From Nocardia mexicana NBRC 108244 (GTDB lineage Bacteria > Actinomycetota > Actinomycetes > Mycobacteriales > Mycobacteriaceae): DNA of 64,000 bases. Location of the stretch: NCBI RefSeq assembly GCF_001613165.1, contig NZ_BDBV01000079.1:34697-98696 (forward strand), in the 5' to 3' direction. A program made the translations under genes and the position numbers. Positions 24,364 to 33,314 of this stretch are shown one piece after another. The notes beneath the pieces are model-generated. The model was not told where the DNA came from and did no database searches. It saw nothing but the letters and a program-made list of their open reading frames with translations. Position 1 is the first letter of the stretch. Every line of letters begins with the position of its first letter.

Positions 24364-25409
24364 TCGGCGGTGCGGAGGGGCGCGCCGACGTGGTGCAGGT
24401 GCCGCAGCGCCTCGCGGTAGGAGGCGATCAGTCCCGTCTCGTGGTACGGAACGCCGATCTCGGCGCAGTAGTCGCGGACGATCACCTGGGCGGCACGGAG
24501 ATTCGGCGTCGGCATGCTCGGGAACAGGTGGTGTTCGATCTGGTAGTTGAGTCCGCCGAGGGCGATATCGGTCAGCGCTCCGCCCCGCACGTTGCGTGAG
24601 GTCAGCACCTGTCGGCGGAGATAGTCCGGGCGATCGTCGCCGGTCAGGGTCGGCATGCCCTTGTGGTTCGGTGCGAAGATGCAGCCCATGTACAGGCCGA
24701 ACAGCGCCTGGTGGACGGCGAGGAACGCAAAAGCCTTGTCGGCGGGCAGGATTGCGAACAGGGCCACGAGATAGGCGGCGAAGTGGCCGAAGAGCAGCCC
24801 GCCCTCCAGCGCGCGGTGCTTGACGGATCGCTTCGCGAGCGCGCGGACGCCCGACCCATGCAGGTTCAGGCCCTCCAGCAGCAACATGGGGAAGAACAGA
24901 AACGCCTGCGCCTTCCCGATGAGCCGAGGCAGGCCGCGGCTGGCCCGCGCCTGGCGCTGCGACCAGACCAGAATGTCGGGCGCCACATCGGGATCGAGCT
25001 CCTCGTGGTTCGGATTGGCGTGATGCCGGGTGTGCTTGTCCTGCCACCACCCGTACGCCAGGCCGATCCCGGCGTTGCCGACGACCCGGCCCACGATCTC
25101 CGTCGGCCGCCGCAGCCGGAAGACCTGCCGATGCGCGACATCGTGCATGACCAGCGCGACCTGGGCAAACGTCACGGCCATGACCGCCGCCACCAACAGC
25201 GTCCACCACGAGTCTCCGACGAGGAAGAACGCCACCCATCCGCCCACGAACGCCGATCCGACAAGCCCGAGCCGGATCGCGTAGTAGGTGGGACGCCGCT
25301 CCATCAGCCCCGCCGCGGAGATCCGGCGCAGCAGCCGGGCGTAATCACCCTCGGCGCCCCGCCGCGACGATCGTGAAACTGACTCTGGGACCAAGGCCGA
25401 TGTCGTCAT
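24342..25409 (-). CDS. Membrane fatty-acid desaturase
   Basis: The 355-residue protein has the three His boxes of acyl-lipid/acyl-CoA desaturases: MHDVAHR, HTRHHANPNHEE and QIEHHLFP, with two pairs of membrane helices (AFVGGWVAFFLVG, LLVAAVMAVTFAQVALV, GHFAAYLVALFAIL, AFLAVHQALFGLYMG). These bind the di-iron centre that inserts double bonds into fatty acyl chains. The QIEHHLFP third box is typical of front-end and DesA3-like desaturases. It is divergent from the MarR gene at 25563; no electron-transfer partner is adjacent. Confidence 0.92.
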   Translation of the reverse strand: MTTSALVPESVSRSSRRGAEGDYARLLRRISAAGLMERRPTYYAIRLGLVGSAFVGGWVAFFLVGDSWWTLLVAAVMAVTFAQVALVMHDVAHRQVFRLRRPTEIVGRVVGNAGIGLAYGWWQDKHTRHHANPNHEELDPDVAPDILVWSQRQARASRGLPRLIGKAQAFLFFPMLLLEGLNLHGSGVRALAKRSVKHRALEGGLLFGHFAAYLVALFAILPADKAFAFLAVHQALFGLYMGCIFAPNHKGMPTLTGDDRPDYLRRQVLTSRNVRGGALTDIALGGLNYQIEHHLFPSMPTPNLRAAQVIVRDYCAEIGVPYHETGLIASYREALRHLHHVGAPLRTADHSPDPA

Positions 25410-25525
25410 AGAACCCGAAGCTAACGGCCGTTTTCTCGTTGAATGTAATCCCTTGGTATGACATGGAATAGGGCCGTGGTGTGATAGAAGGTTCGCCTGG
25501 CCGCCGGGCGTAAGTGTTGCGCGGC

Positions 25526-25545
25526 TAATATTAACCAGTCAAGAC
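25526..25545. promoter_or_regulatory. MarR operator, upstream half copy
   Basis: TAATATTAACCAGTCAAGAC here is identical, on the opposite strand, to part of the long palindrome at 25999-26038. It ends 17 bp before the GTG start of the MarR gene, a good position for autorepression. Confidence 0.6.
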
Positions 25546-25562
25546 GCTGGTAGTCTCGCGCC

Positions 25563-25985
25563 GTGGATGATGGACTCGGCGATTTGCTGCACCGCGTGGT
25601 GTTCCTGCTCGGAGAGGCCACGCGGCGGCGCGTGGACGACTCCGGCGAGCTGAGCTACAGCCAGATGCGGCTGCTGGGGATGTTGGAGGATATCCAGCCG
25701 GTGACTCAGCATCAGCTGGCGCAGGCGCTGTCGGTATCGGATCCGGCGATCAGCCGGGCCCTGCGCCCACTCGAAGCGGCCGGATTCGTACGGGTCGACC
25801 CCGATCCCGAGCACGGACGGCGACGGCTGGTCAGCACCACCGAAGCGGGCCGGGGCGCTTTCCGTTCCAGCGGCAAGCCGCTCTACGACGAGCTGCGCAA
25901 CGCCCTGGTCGAGGCGGGATTCCCGTACGAACGCTACCTGCGCGACACCGCCCAGCTGGCCAAGCTCCTCGAGTCGCCCAGGTAG
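25563..25985 (+). CDS. MarR-family regulator
   Basis: The 140-residue protein has the MarR winged helix (LSYSQMRLLGMLEDIQPVTQHQLAQALSVSDPAISRALRPLEAAGFV) and the wing DPEHGRRRLVSTTEAG. GTG at 25563 starts the frame. It is flanked by two related AT-rich palindromic elements, one before its own start and one before the membrane-protein gene at 26043, so it probably represses both. Confidence 0.88.
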   Translation: MDDGLGDLLHRVVFLLGEATRRRVDDSGELSYSQMRLLGMLEDIQPVTQHQLAQALSVSDPAISRALRPLEAAGFVRVDPDPEHGRRRLVSTTEAGRGAFRSSGKPLYDELRNALVEAGFPYERYLRDTAQLAKLLESPR

Positions 25986-25998
25986 TTGCTGCACTCTC

Positions 25999-26038
25999 AT
26001 GAGTCTTGACTGGTTAATATTAACCATGCAAGACTCAT
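25999..26038. promoter_or_regulatory. 40-bp inverted repeat, probable MarR operator
   Basis: The 20-bp arms pair at 18 positions. The core is GGTTAATATTAACC and the outer parts are ATGAGTCTTG / CAAGACTCAT; the two mismatched pairs lie between them. It ends four bases before the ATG at 26043, so a bound protein would block transcription or early elongation. Confidence 0.65.
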
Positions 26039-26042
26039 TGGT

Positions 26043-26597
26043 ATGAACGGAATGCCCTACCTCGCCCAATCCGCCTTCCCACTGATCTGGATAGTGATCG
26101 CGGTAGTCGGCGCCCTGATCCGCACTCGGCACAGCCCCTCCCGCCGAGCCGCACTGCACACGTGGCAGCGGTGGTGGGCCGTCGCCGCGCTCGGCTGCGG
26201 CAGCCTGTGGATGACGATCGCGTTCCTCACGGCCCCGGACGTCATGGCCACCGCCATCGGCTTCACCCCGTCCCCCTTCCAGTTCGAGATCGCCTTCGCC
26301 AATCTGGGGCTCGCCGTGCTGGGTTTCCGCGCCGCCTCGGCCTCGGCCACCGCTCGCGAGCGCATCACCATCGGCCTCGGCGCCGGAATGTTCCTGTGGG
26401 GCGCGCTGATCGGCCACGTCTACCAATGGTTCGCCCACGGCGACCACGCTCCCGGTAACACCGGCGGAGTCCTGGTCTGCGACCTGCTCTTTCCGGCCGT
26501 CATGATCATCCTGGCCCGGCGTGAGCAGCGACTGTCCGCCACCGAGCAGCGCAACCCCGGTATCCACGCCTCGGTGTCGCCTGCGGCGGTCGCGTGA
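26043..26597 (+). CDS. Small integral membrane protein (DUF6790-like)
   Basis: The 184-residue protein has about five membrane segments (FPLIWIVIAVVGALI, WWAVAALGCGSLWMTIAFL, FAFANLGLAVLGF-like, ITIGLGAGMFLWGALIGHVYQWF, VLVCDLLFPAVMIILA). The FQFEIAFANLGLAVLG segment and HGDHAPGNTGGVL with a following Asp fit what I recall of the DUF6790 family. Function unknown. It lies directly behind a long palindrome shared with the MarR promoter, which suggests tight repression and release by a small ligand. Confidence 0.75.
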   Translation: MNGMPYLAQSAFPLIWIVIAVVGALIRTRHSPSRRAALHTWQRWWAVAALGCGSLWMTIAFLTAPDVMATAIGFTPSPFQFEIAFANLGLAVLGFRAASASATARERITIGLGAGMFLWGALIGHVYQWFAHGDHAPGNTGGVLVCDLLFPAVMIILARREQRLSATEQRNPGIHASVSPAAVA

Positions 26598-26677
26598 TCG
26601 GCCGAGGTCCGGCAGTCCGGCACCCCCGCGTAGTCGAGCAGGTCGACGCCGTTGATCGCGCGCTCGATCAGCCGAAC

Positions 26678-27694
26678 CTAGTGCAGCAGTCCGGAGACGT
26701 CGGCGCGGAACTGCATGGCGTGGTACGGCCAGTTCGTGGCGGTGTTCCACTGGCTCACGACGAGATGCAGCTCGGACAGGGTGGAGCCCGGGATGACGTA
26801 GCCGCCGTAGAGCTGGGCGACTCGGCCGGTGGCGTGGTGCTCGGCCTCCCAGGCCGTGCCCTCGAGCACGGTTGTCCGGGGTGCGCGGTACAGATCGGCA
26901 TTGGGGGCGTCGAGCAGGAGTGCGTCGATTCGATAGTGACCGGCGTCGAAGAACACCAGCAGCCAGTGCCGCCGCCCGTCCGGACCGGGCACCCGGCGCA
27001 GGCACAATTCGCCGAACGCGCCCGGCAGGGTCAGTGTCGGCGGATTGCCCCAGGCCCAGCGCTCGTCGGCGAATCCCCACGGCTCCCAGGCCGCCGGATC
27101 GGTCAGCGAGCGCGCCGGGACGCGGTGCAGCAGCAGACCGGCGTCGCGCCGGAATCCGGTCGTGTACGCGTAGACGTACCCGTCGTCGGCGACCTCCCAG
27201 GTCAGCATCTGGAACAGGCCGCCGCAGGCGTCGCCCGGCCACCGGGCCCCGGTGCTCGACCAGGTCACTCCGTTGTCGGTCGAGGCGAGAATCTCGGTCC
27301 AGAGCACGTTGCCCAGCCCCTGGCAGGCCATGACGTGCAGATACATCGTGTCGCCCAGCGTGATCAGGTCGGTCGGCAGCATCGTCGAGCATCGCGCCCG
27401 GCGCAGCAGCCCCGACCTGGGGTACTCGATCAGCTGGCAGGCGTAGTCGTTCGCGTCGCCGCCGGACCCCGTCCAGCGCAGCCCGCCGGCCACGGTGTCC
27501 GGATCGGCGAACAGGGCGATCGGCGAACGCCAACCGGGCCCGCCCACCGTGGCCCGGTCGAAACTGTCGCCGAAGACGGCGACCAGCCGACCGTCCGGTG
27601 CGGCGGCGACGACACCGAGGTCGGTTCCGCCGATGCCGAACGCATCCGTGCGGCCGGGTCCGGTGAGATCGGTGATCTTGGTGGTATCGGCCAT
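26678..27694 (-). CDS. DUF4185 protein (beta-propeller)
   Basis: The 338-residue protein begins MADTTKITDLTGPGRTDAFG. The pattern of strands with LVAVFGDSFD, TMYLHVMACQGLG, SSTGARWPGD and LHLVVSQWNT is that of DUF4185, a family with a glycosidase-like five-bladed propeller. No signal peptide is visible, although many relatives are secreted. The role is unknown; a sugar-binding or glycan-active protein is plausible. It is divergent from the response regulator at 27780. Confidence 0.8.
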   Translation of the reverse strand: MADTTKITDLTGPGRTDAFGIGGTDLGVVAAAPDGRLVAVFGDSFDRATVGGPGWRSPIALFADPDTVAGGLRWTGSGGDANDYACQLIEYPRSGLLRRARCSTMLPTDLITLGDTMYLHVMACQGLGNVLWTEILASTDNGVTWSSTGARWPGDACGGLFQMLTWEVADDGYVYAYTTGFRRDAGLLLHRVPARSLTDPAAWEPWGFADERWAWGNPPTLTLPGAFGELCLRRVPGPDGRRHWLLVFFDAGHYRIDALLLDAPNADLYRAPRTTVLEGTAWEAEHHATGRVAQLYGGYVIPGSTLSELHLVVSQWNTATNWPYHAMQFRADVSGLLH

Positions 27695-27779
27695 CCCTCC
27701 ACTATTCCCACATCGCGCCCACTGCCGCAGTCTCGTTTCGGTATGCCGACGATATGTACGGGTTCGTAGCATCGAGAGC

Positions 27780-28457
27780 GTGCGCGTATTGATCGTCGAG
27801 GACGAGCTCTACCTGGCCCATGCCATCCGCGATGGGTTGCGCCTGGAGGCGATTGCGGCGGATATCGCGGGGGACGGTGAAGTCGCTCTGGAGTTGCTGA
27901 GCGTGAACAGCTATGACATCGCGGTCCTCGACCGTGATATCCCCAAGCTCTCCGGTGACGAGGTCGCCGAGCGCATCGTCGCTTCCGGCAGCGGGATGCC
28001 GATCCTGATGCTGACCGCCGCCGACCGGCTCGACGACAAGGCCACCGGGTTCGAGCTCGGCGCCGACGACTACCTCACCAAACCCTTCGCGCTGCGGGAG
28101 CTGGTGCTCCGGCTCCGGGCACTCGACCGCAGACGAGGCCACAACCGGCCGCCGGTGCGCGAGATCGCGGGCCTGCGCCTGGACCCGTTCCGCCGTGAGG
28201 TCTTCCGCAACGGCCGCTACGTCGCGCTGACCCGCAAGCAGTTCGCCGTACTCGAGGTGCTCGTCGACGCCGAAGGAGGCGTGGTCAGCGCCGAAGAGTT
28301 GCTGGAACGGGCGTGGGACGAGAACGCCGATCCGTTCACCAACGCCGTACGCATCACGGTCTCGGCCCTGCGCAAGCGCCTCGGCGAACCCTGGCTCATC
28401 GCTACGGTGGCCGGTGTCGGCTACCGCATCGATACCGGCCCGGAGCATCGGGGCTGA
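27780..28457 (+). CDS. OmpR-type response regulator
   Basis: The 225-residue protein has a receiver domain (VRVLIVEDELYLAHAIRDG; acidic pocket Glu7/Asp8, phosphorylation site Asp51, Lys in YLTKPFALRE) and a C-terminal winged helix (LTRKQFAVLEVLV to AGVGYRID). GTG at 27780 is chosen because the receiver begins there. It is followed after 2 bp by its histidine kinase, so the pair is translated together. The unusual LDRDIPKLSGDEVAERI stretch is typical of a well-known actinobacterial subgroup. Confidence 0.92.
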   Translation: MRVLIVEDELYLAHAIRDGLRLEAIAADIAGDGEVALELLSVNSYDIAVLDRDIPKLSGDEVAERIVASGSGMPILMLTAADRLDDKATGFELGADDYLTKPFALRELVLRLRALDRRRGHNRPPVREIAGLRLDPFRREVFRNGRYVALTRKQFAVLEVLVDAEGGVVSAEELLERAWDENADPFTNAVRITVSALRKRLGEPWLIATVAGVGYRIDTGPEHRG

Positions 28458-28459
28458 CG

Positions 28460-29569
28460 ATGGAGACCCCGAGCAGACCCCCGGGATTGAGCGTTCGCCT
28501 CAAGCTCACCCTCAGTTACGCCGGGTTCATCATGATCGTCGGAATGGCGCTGTTCGTCGCCGTATGCGTTTTCTACCTGCAATTCATCCCCGCCGACGCG
28601 ATCAGCACGACCGGCAGCCTCTGGATCGACAAGAGCGCGCTGCTGCGCGGATTCGTTCCGTTCATGGTCATCGTGCTGATACTTCTGCTGGTGGTCGGGC
28701 TCACCGGAGGATGGTTCCTGGCCGGTTGGATGCTCGCGCCGCTGGCGAGCATCACCGCCGCCACCCGCTCGGCCGCGGAAGGCTCTCTCTCCCACCGGAT
28801 CCGGCTGCCGGGGCACCGGGACGAGTTCCGCGAACTCGCCGACGCCTTCGACACCATGCTCGCCCAGCTCGAAGCGCACAGCGCCGAACAGCGGAGGTTC
28901 GCGGCCAACGCCTCGCACGAGCTGCGCACCCCCCTCGCGATCACGCAGACACTCCTCGACGTGGCCGGCAAAGACCCGAACCGGGACACGGAAAAACTCA
29001 TCGCCCTCCTCTCCGCCGTCAACGCCCGGGCGATCAACCTCACCGAAGCACTGCTCCTGCTGAGCCGCGTCGACGGACGGTCCTTCGGCCGGGAACGCGT
29101 CGACCTGTCCCTGATAGCGGAGGAAGCCACCGAAACACTGCTTCCCCTCGCGGAGAAACAGGGCGTCCTCCTCGAGACCTCCGGTGAGATCGCGGCCGCC
29201 GTCGGCTCACACGCCCTCCTGCTGCAAGTGGTGACGAACCTCGTGCACAACGCGATCGTCCACAACCTGCCCGAACACGGAGCCGCATGGGTCACGACCG
29301 GCGTTCATCCCGGCACCGTGGTGCTCACCGTCGAGAACACCGGCGAGAAGCTCACTCCCGCTGTGGTTTCCACGCTTGCCGAGCCATTCCAGCGTGGCAC
29401 CGAACGCGTGCACAGCGACCACGCGGGTGTCGGTCTCGGCCTGGCGATCGTCAGCAGCATCACCCACGCGCACGGCGGAACGCTCACTCTCGCCGCGCGA
29501 CCCACCGGGGGGCTGCGGGTCACCGTGCAACTGCCCGTCGCTGCGAATCGGACGATCAGCGGTCACTGA
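28460..29569 (+). CDS. Sensor histidine kinase
   Basis: The 369-residue kinase has two membrane segments (about 15-42 and 66-96) around a short external loop, a HAMP domain, the HisKA dimerisation helix FAANASHELRTPLA with His153, and a HATPase domain (N-box VVTNLVHNAIVHN, G-box GVGLGLAIVSSI). It phosphorylates the regulator encoded 2 bp upstream. The short external part gives little clue to the signal. Confidence 0.92.
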   Translation: METPSRPPGLSVRLKLTLSYAGFIMIVGMALFVAVCVFYLQFIPADAISTTGSLWIDKSALLRGFVPFMVIVLILLLVVGLTGGWFLAGWMLAPLASITAATRSAAEGSLSHRIRLPGHRDEFRELADAFDTMLAQLEAHSAEQRRFAANASHELRTPLAITQTLLDVAGKDPNRDTEKLIALLSAVNARAINLTEALLLLSRVDGRSFGRERVDLSLIAEEATETLLPLAEKQGVLLETSGEIAAAVGSHALLLQVVTNLVHNAIVHNLPEHGAAWVTTGVHPGTVVLTVENTGEKLTPAVVSTLAEPFQRGTERVHSDHAGVGLGLAIVSSITHAHGGTLTLAARPTGGLRVTVQLPVAANRTISGH

Positions 29570-29659
29570 TCACGATGCCAAGGTACGAAATCGCATGTAT
29601 CGGCGGCGTATCGAAAACCGCATACACGTCGGCAACGCCACGGTGTCTTGACTGTGGGC

Positions 29660-31012
29660 ATGAATTCCGATCGTTCGGCACCGGTGGCCGAAACTCCTGT
29701 CGCGCAGGATAACTGGCATCCGGCGACGCGAATCGCATTCCGCTTCTGCACGGTCTACTTCGGCCTGTTCTGCCTGCTCGTCGTCTACATTCCGTTCGCG
29801 CTGCTGGGCCTGCTCGGACGCTGGGTGCGCGGGTACAGCGGGCCGTGGTTCTTCACCGTGACCGACCCCGTCACCGGGTGGGCGGGCAGAACGTTCTTCG
29901 GAATCGACGCTGTGCTGCACGAGGATTCCGGCGCCGGAGACCAGACGGCCATGTGGGTGCTGGCGTTCGTGATTCTGGTCGTGGCCGTCGTGGCCACCGC
30001 GGTGTGGACGTTGGTCGACCATCGAGCCTCCCATCCCCGGCTGCTGGCTTGGTTCACGCTGTTCCTGCGGGTGTGCCTGGGCGGGCAGATGCTGTCGTTC
30101 GGGTTCGCCAAGCTGATCCCCACCCAGATGCCGGGCCCCACGCTGGCGCAGCTGTTGCAGCCGTACGGCGATCTGAGCCCGGCCTCGGTGCTGTGGCTGC
30201 AGGTCGGCAGCTCGTATCCGTACGAAATGGCCCTCGGTGCAGTGGAAGTCGTGGCCGGGCTGCTGCTGTTCATACCGCGCACCGCGGTGCTGGGCGCCGC
30301 GGTGAGCCTGGCGGGCACCGCCGAGATCCTGCTGATGAACATGACGTTCGACATCCCGGAGAAGCTGCTCGCCGCGCACCTGCTACTGATCAGCCTGGTC
30401 CTGCTCGCCCCGTACCTGCGGCGACTGGCCGATGTGTTCGTGCGGCAGCGCGCGTGCGAGCCGCTGACACCACCCGCGCTGTTCGCCGACGATCGGAAGA
30501 ACCGTGTCGCGCTCTGGCTTCAGATCGCGCTCTGCCTCTGGGTCGCGCTGGGTGACGGATACGACCGCTGGGTGGTCTGGCAGGACCAGTACGGCGCCGC
30601 CAGTCCCAAGTCCGAGCTGTACGGCATCTGGGACGTCCGGGATTTCACCCTCGACGGGCAGCCCGTACCACCGCTGACGACCGACGAGAACCGTTGGCAG
30701 AGAATAGTTTTCGATGATCCAGAGGAAGCGAACTACCAGCGCATGAACGGCGAACTCGTGCGTGCGCGTGCCGTCTTCCACCCCGGCGGACAGGTGGAAC
30801 TCACCACGACGAACGCGAACGGCCGTGGAGCCGGAGGCGATCCACCGTTCGCGAAGTTGTCCACCGACCGCCCCGCCCCGGACCGCCTGTCGTTGCACGG
30901 CACCCTGCGCGACCGCGCGGTAACGATCACCCTGGAACGCGTGGACCCCGACAGCTTCCCCTTGCGCAGCCGCGGATTCCACTGGGTGCAGGACTACCCG
31001 CACTTCCGCTAG
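29660..31012 (+). CDS. DoxX-like membrane protein
   Basis: The 450-residue protein carries a DoxX-type four-helix membrane region (LFLRVCLGGQMLSFGFAKLIP, YEMALGAVEVVAGLLLFIPR, GAAVSLAGTAEILLMNMTFDIP, AHLLLISLVLLAPYLRRLADV) preceded by two further N-terminal segments, and a C-terminal soluble domain (from about 290) of unknown type with WDVRDFTLDG and RGFHWVQDYPHF. DoxX proteins are quinone-related or redox-linked membrane proteins. It follows the two-component system by 90 bp and may be part of its output. Confidence 0.78.
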   Translation: MNSDRSAPVAETPVAQDNWHPATRIAFRFCTVYFGLFCLLVVYIPFALLGLLGRWVRGYSGPWFFTVTDPVTGWAGRTFFGIDAVLHEDSGAGDQTAMWVLAFVILVVAVVATAVWTLVDHRASHPRLLAWFTLFLRVCLGGQMLSFGFAKLIPTQMPGPTLAQLLQPYGDLSPASVLWLQVGSSYPYEMALGAVEVVAGLLLFIPRTAVLGAAVSLAGTAEILLMNMTFDIPEKLLAAHLLLISLVLLAPYLRRLADVFVRQRACEPLTPPALFADDRKNRVALWLQIALCLWVALGDGYDRWVVWQDQYGAASPKSELYGIWDVRDFTLDGQPVPPLTTDENRWQRIVFDDPEEANYQRMNGELVRARAVFHPGGQVELTTTNANGRGAGGDPPFAKLSTDRPAPDRLSLHGTLRDRAVTITLERVDPDSFPLRSRGFHWVQDYPHFR

Positions 31013-31036
31013 GGACCCCGCCGGGCCCCGGCCACG

Positions 31037-32302
31037 TCAGTTCCCTTCACTTTGATTGGCCGGGGCGAGGATTCGTGTACTGCGCACGCGTTCCGGGCGG
31101 AATCCGTAGGCGATCAGACGTCCCATGAGCTTCGCGACGAGGCTGATGCCGAGGCTCGACCCGTTGCCTGTCAGCCCCGTTCTCGGGGGTGTCGATCCGC
31201 TGGTTTCGGCGCGAAGTGCGGCACGTTGCAGCAGTTGGATGACCGCGGTCGGCGCCGTCCTGCGCCGCTGGACGGCGGCGAGCGCTCGATCGGGTACCGG
31301 TGTGCCGCCGTGCTGACTGCTCAGCAGTGGTTCGACGAGTCTGTTGGCTGTGGCCACCGCGTCCTGCACGGCGAGGTTCACGCCGACCCCGCCCACCGGC
31401 GACATGCAGTGCGCGGCATCGCCGATGACCAGCACGCCGGGCCGGTGCCAGCGCCGGAGTCGGTCGACTCGCACATCGAGGAAGTTGAGCGCGTCGATGG
31501 ACTCGATCTCGCCGACTCGGTCGGCCAGGAATGGAGCAAGACGCGCGACCTTCTCCCGGAACGCGTCGATACCGGCCGCCCGCAGGGCCGGTATTCCCGC
31601 ACCCTTCGGAATTTCGACGAACGCCTGCCAGTACGAGCCGCGGTCGATCAGCCCGAGGATGTCGCTACCGTCGATTCGGAGCGTGATTCCCTCCGCCGGA
31701 TCGGATTCGCGCCGGGTAATGCGGAACAGCAGCACATCCATGGATGAGCCCATAGGCCGGGGGCGCAGGCCCGCCGCGGCGCGAGAAGCTGATCCGCGCC
31801 CGTCCGCGGCGACGACGAGCCGGGCGCGGATCTCGTGCTCGCCGTTGCCATTTCGATATCGGACGCCACACACCCGGCCGTTTTCGCGCACGACGTCGTG
31901 CAACGACGAGCCCATGAGGAGCCGAAAGTTCGGGTACCGGGACGCTTCCGCGGTGATGAAATCGAGAAAGTCCCACTGCGCGATCATCATGATGTACGGG
32001 AACTTGACCTTCAATTGCCGGAAATCGGCCATCCTTCGGTACTCGCCGCTGTGGATCATGCCCATCGAGCCGACCTTGCGATGCGGTAGCGCGTGCAGCT
32101 TCTCGGCGAGCCCCAACTGGTCCAGCACATCGAGTGTCGCCGGGTGGACGGTGTCGCCCCGGAAGTCGCGGAGGAAGTCGCCGTGCTTCTCGAGCAATGT
32201 CACCTCGACTCCGGCGCGGGCCAGCAGCAGCGCCAGCATGGCGCCGGCGGGGCCGCCTCCGACGACGCACGCGGTGGTGGATCGGCTGTCCGGCGCTGAC
32301 AT
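31037..32302 (-). CDS. FAD-dependent aromatic-type monooxygenase
   Basis: The 421-residue protein is a class A flavin monooxygenase (PHBH fold): N-terminal dinucleotide fold VVGGGPAGAMLALLLARAG, then DG motif LVVAADGRGS and the GD motif VLVIGDAAHCMSPVGGVGVNLAVQDA. Such enzymes hydroxylate aromatic compounds or antibiotics using NAD(P)H and O2. It is divergent from a TetR gene across two operator-like repeats, so it is probably induced by its substrate. Confidence 0.9.
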   Translation of the reverse strand: MSAPDSRSTTACVVGGGPAGAMLALLLARAGVEVTLLEKHGDFLRDFRGDTVHPATLDVLDQLGLAEKLHALPHRKVGSMGMIHSGEYRRMADFRQLKVKFPYIMMIAQWDFLDFITAEASRYPNFRLLMGSSLHDVVRENGRVCGVRYRNGNGEHEIRARLVVAADGRGSASRAAAGLRPRPMGSSMDVLLFRITRRESDPAEGITLRIDGSDILGLIDRGSYWQAFVEIPKGAGIPALRAAGIDAFREKVARLAPFLADRVGEIESIDALNFLDVRVDRLRRWHRPGVLVIGDAAHCMSPVGGVGVNLAVQDAVATANRLVEPLLSSQHGGTPVPDRALAAVQRRRTAPTAVIQLLQRAALRAETSGSTPPRTGLTGNGSSLGISLVAKLMGRLIAYGFRPERVRSTRILAPANQSEGN

Positions 32303-32311
32303 GGTGTCACC

Positions 32312-32335
32312 TTTCTTCAACATCTGTTGAAGAAA
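32312..32335. promoter_or_regulatory. TetR operator, monooxygenase side
   Basis: TTTCTTCAAC (32312-32321) and GTTGAAGAAA (32326-32335) are perfect inverted 10-bp arms around ATCT. The site is 10 bp upstream of the monooxygenase ATG (32302), where a repressor would block initiation. Confidence 0.65.
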
Positions 32336-32359
32336 ACGGTAGCAGCGTGGCCGCCAATA

Positions 32360-32377
32360 CTTCAACAGACGTTGGAG
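32360..32377. promoter_or_regulatory. TetR operator, regulator side
   Basis: CTTCAAC (32360-32366), spacer AGAC, GTTGGAG (32371-32377): the same arm and 4-bp spacer as the neighbouring site with one mismatch. Centres are 45 bp apart. It lies 31 bp upstream of the TetR start at 32408. Confidence 0.6.
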
Positions 32378-32407
32378 AACCACGTGCGCGTACTAAGCTG
32401 GGCCGCG

Positions 32408-33061
32408 ATGAGCAGCATGGATCAGCCCGGGCCCGAGGCCGGGCCGAATCGCCAGGGGCGGTGGCGGACAGGGCAGGAGAGCAAGCGCAAGATCCTGGAG
32501 GCCGCACGGGCGAGCTTTGCCGCCCACGGCTACCAGGGCACGACGGTCCGATCCATCGCCGCCGCGGCCGAGGTCGATCCTTCGATGATCCATTACTTCT
32601 TCGGCCGCAAAGATCAGCTCTTCGCCGCGACGATGAACCTCCCGGACGGCCCGCGTGAGCCGATGTCGAACCTACTCACCGCGGGGCTCGACGGGCTCGG
32701 CGCGCGGCTGGTCCGCCGGTTCCTGGAAGTATGGGACGCCGCCGAGCGTATGGAGCCGTTGCTCATCATGGCTCGTTCCACCGGCAACTCCGACGCCTCC
32801 GCTGACATGCTGCGGGAATACATCGACCAGGAATTCACCGCGCAGCTCGTCGCGGCCGTGGACCGGCCGGACGCTGCGCTGCGGTGTGATCTGGTGTGCG
32901 CCCAACTGCTCGGGATCGCGACGGCCAGGTATTCGATCCGGCAGGAGCCACTGGCCTCGGCCGATCACGACACGCTGGTGGCATGGCTGGGCCCGATCCT
33001 GCAGCGGTTGCTGACCGATCCCTCGCCACCGGTAGCCCCCACTTCAGGGTCGGCTCGATGA
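32408..33061 (+). CDS. TetR-family regulator
   Basis: The 217-residue protein begins MSSMDQPGPEAGPNRQGRW and has the TetR helix-turn-helix (TTVRSIAAAAEVDPSMIHYFFGRKDQLFAATM). The C-terminal domain resembles the TetR_C_17-like bundle seen in many nocardial repressors. It is divergent from the flavin monooxygenase, with two copies of CTTCAAC-N4-GTTGAAG between. ATG 32408 leaves both operators outside the gene. Confidence 0.9.
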   Translation: MSSMDQPGPEAGPNRQGRWRTGQESKRKILEAARASFAAHGYQGTTVRSIAAAAEVDPSMIHYFFGRKDQLFAATMNLPDGPREPMSNLLTAGLDGLGARLVRRFLEVWDAAERMEPLLIMARSTGNSDASADMLREYIDQEFTAQLVAAVDRPDAALRCDLVCAQLLGIATARYSIRQEPLASADHDTLVAWLGPILQRLLTDPSPPVAPTSGSAR

Positions 33062-33314
33062 CGGTCGCACCGCCGCTATTCCGCAAGGTAAGTCCGGACA
33101 TATCCACTGGATATTCCGGCCGATATTGCGGATCGCAGATCCACGACAACCAACGCTCGGAATGGGATGCAGGCTCGATTTCGTGACGGGCTCGGATTGT
33201 GCGGTATCGGCGGTGCTGGGAAGCCGTGGGATTCGTGAATCGGCCCCGTGGGTATACGATCCCGGAGATTTGAGAAGACCAGCGTATGAGAAAACGCTGA
33301 TGAGAGGAGAATGC

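Noticed and set aside
25539..27533. 664-codon open frame on the minus strand
   Set aside because: It spans MarR, the membrane protein and part of the DUF4185 gene in wrong frames; composition is that of a shadow frame.
31010..31036. GC-rich run between the DoxX-like and monooxygenase genes as a terminator
   Set aside because: The GGGACCCC and GGGCCCC words do not form a convincing stem, so no terminator is claimed there.
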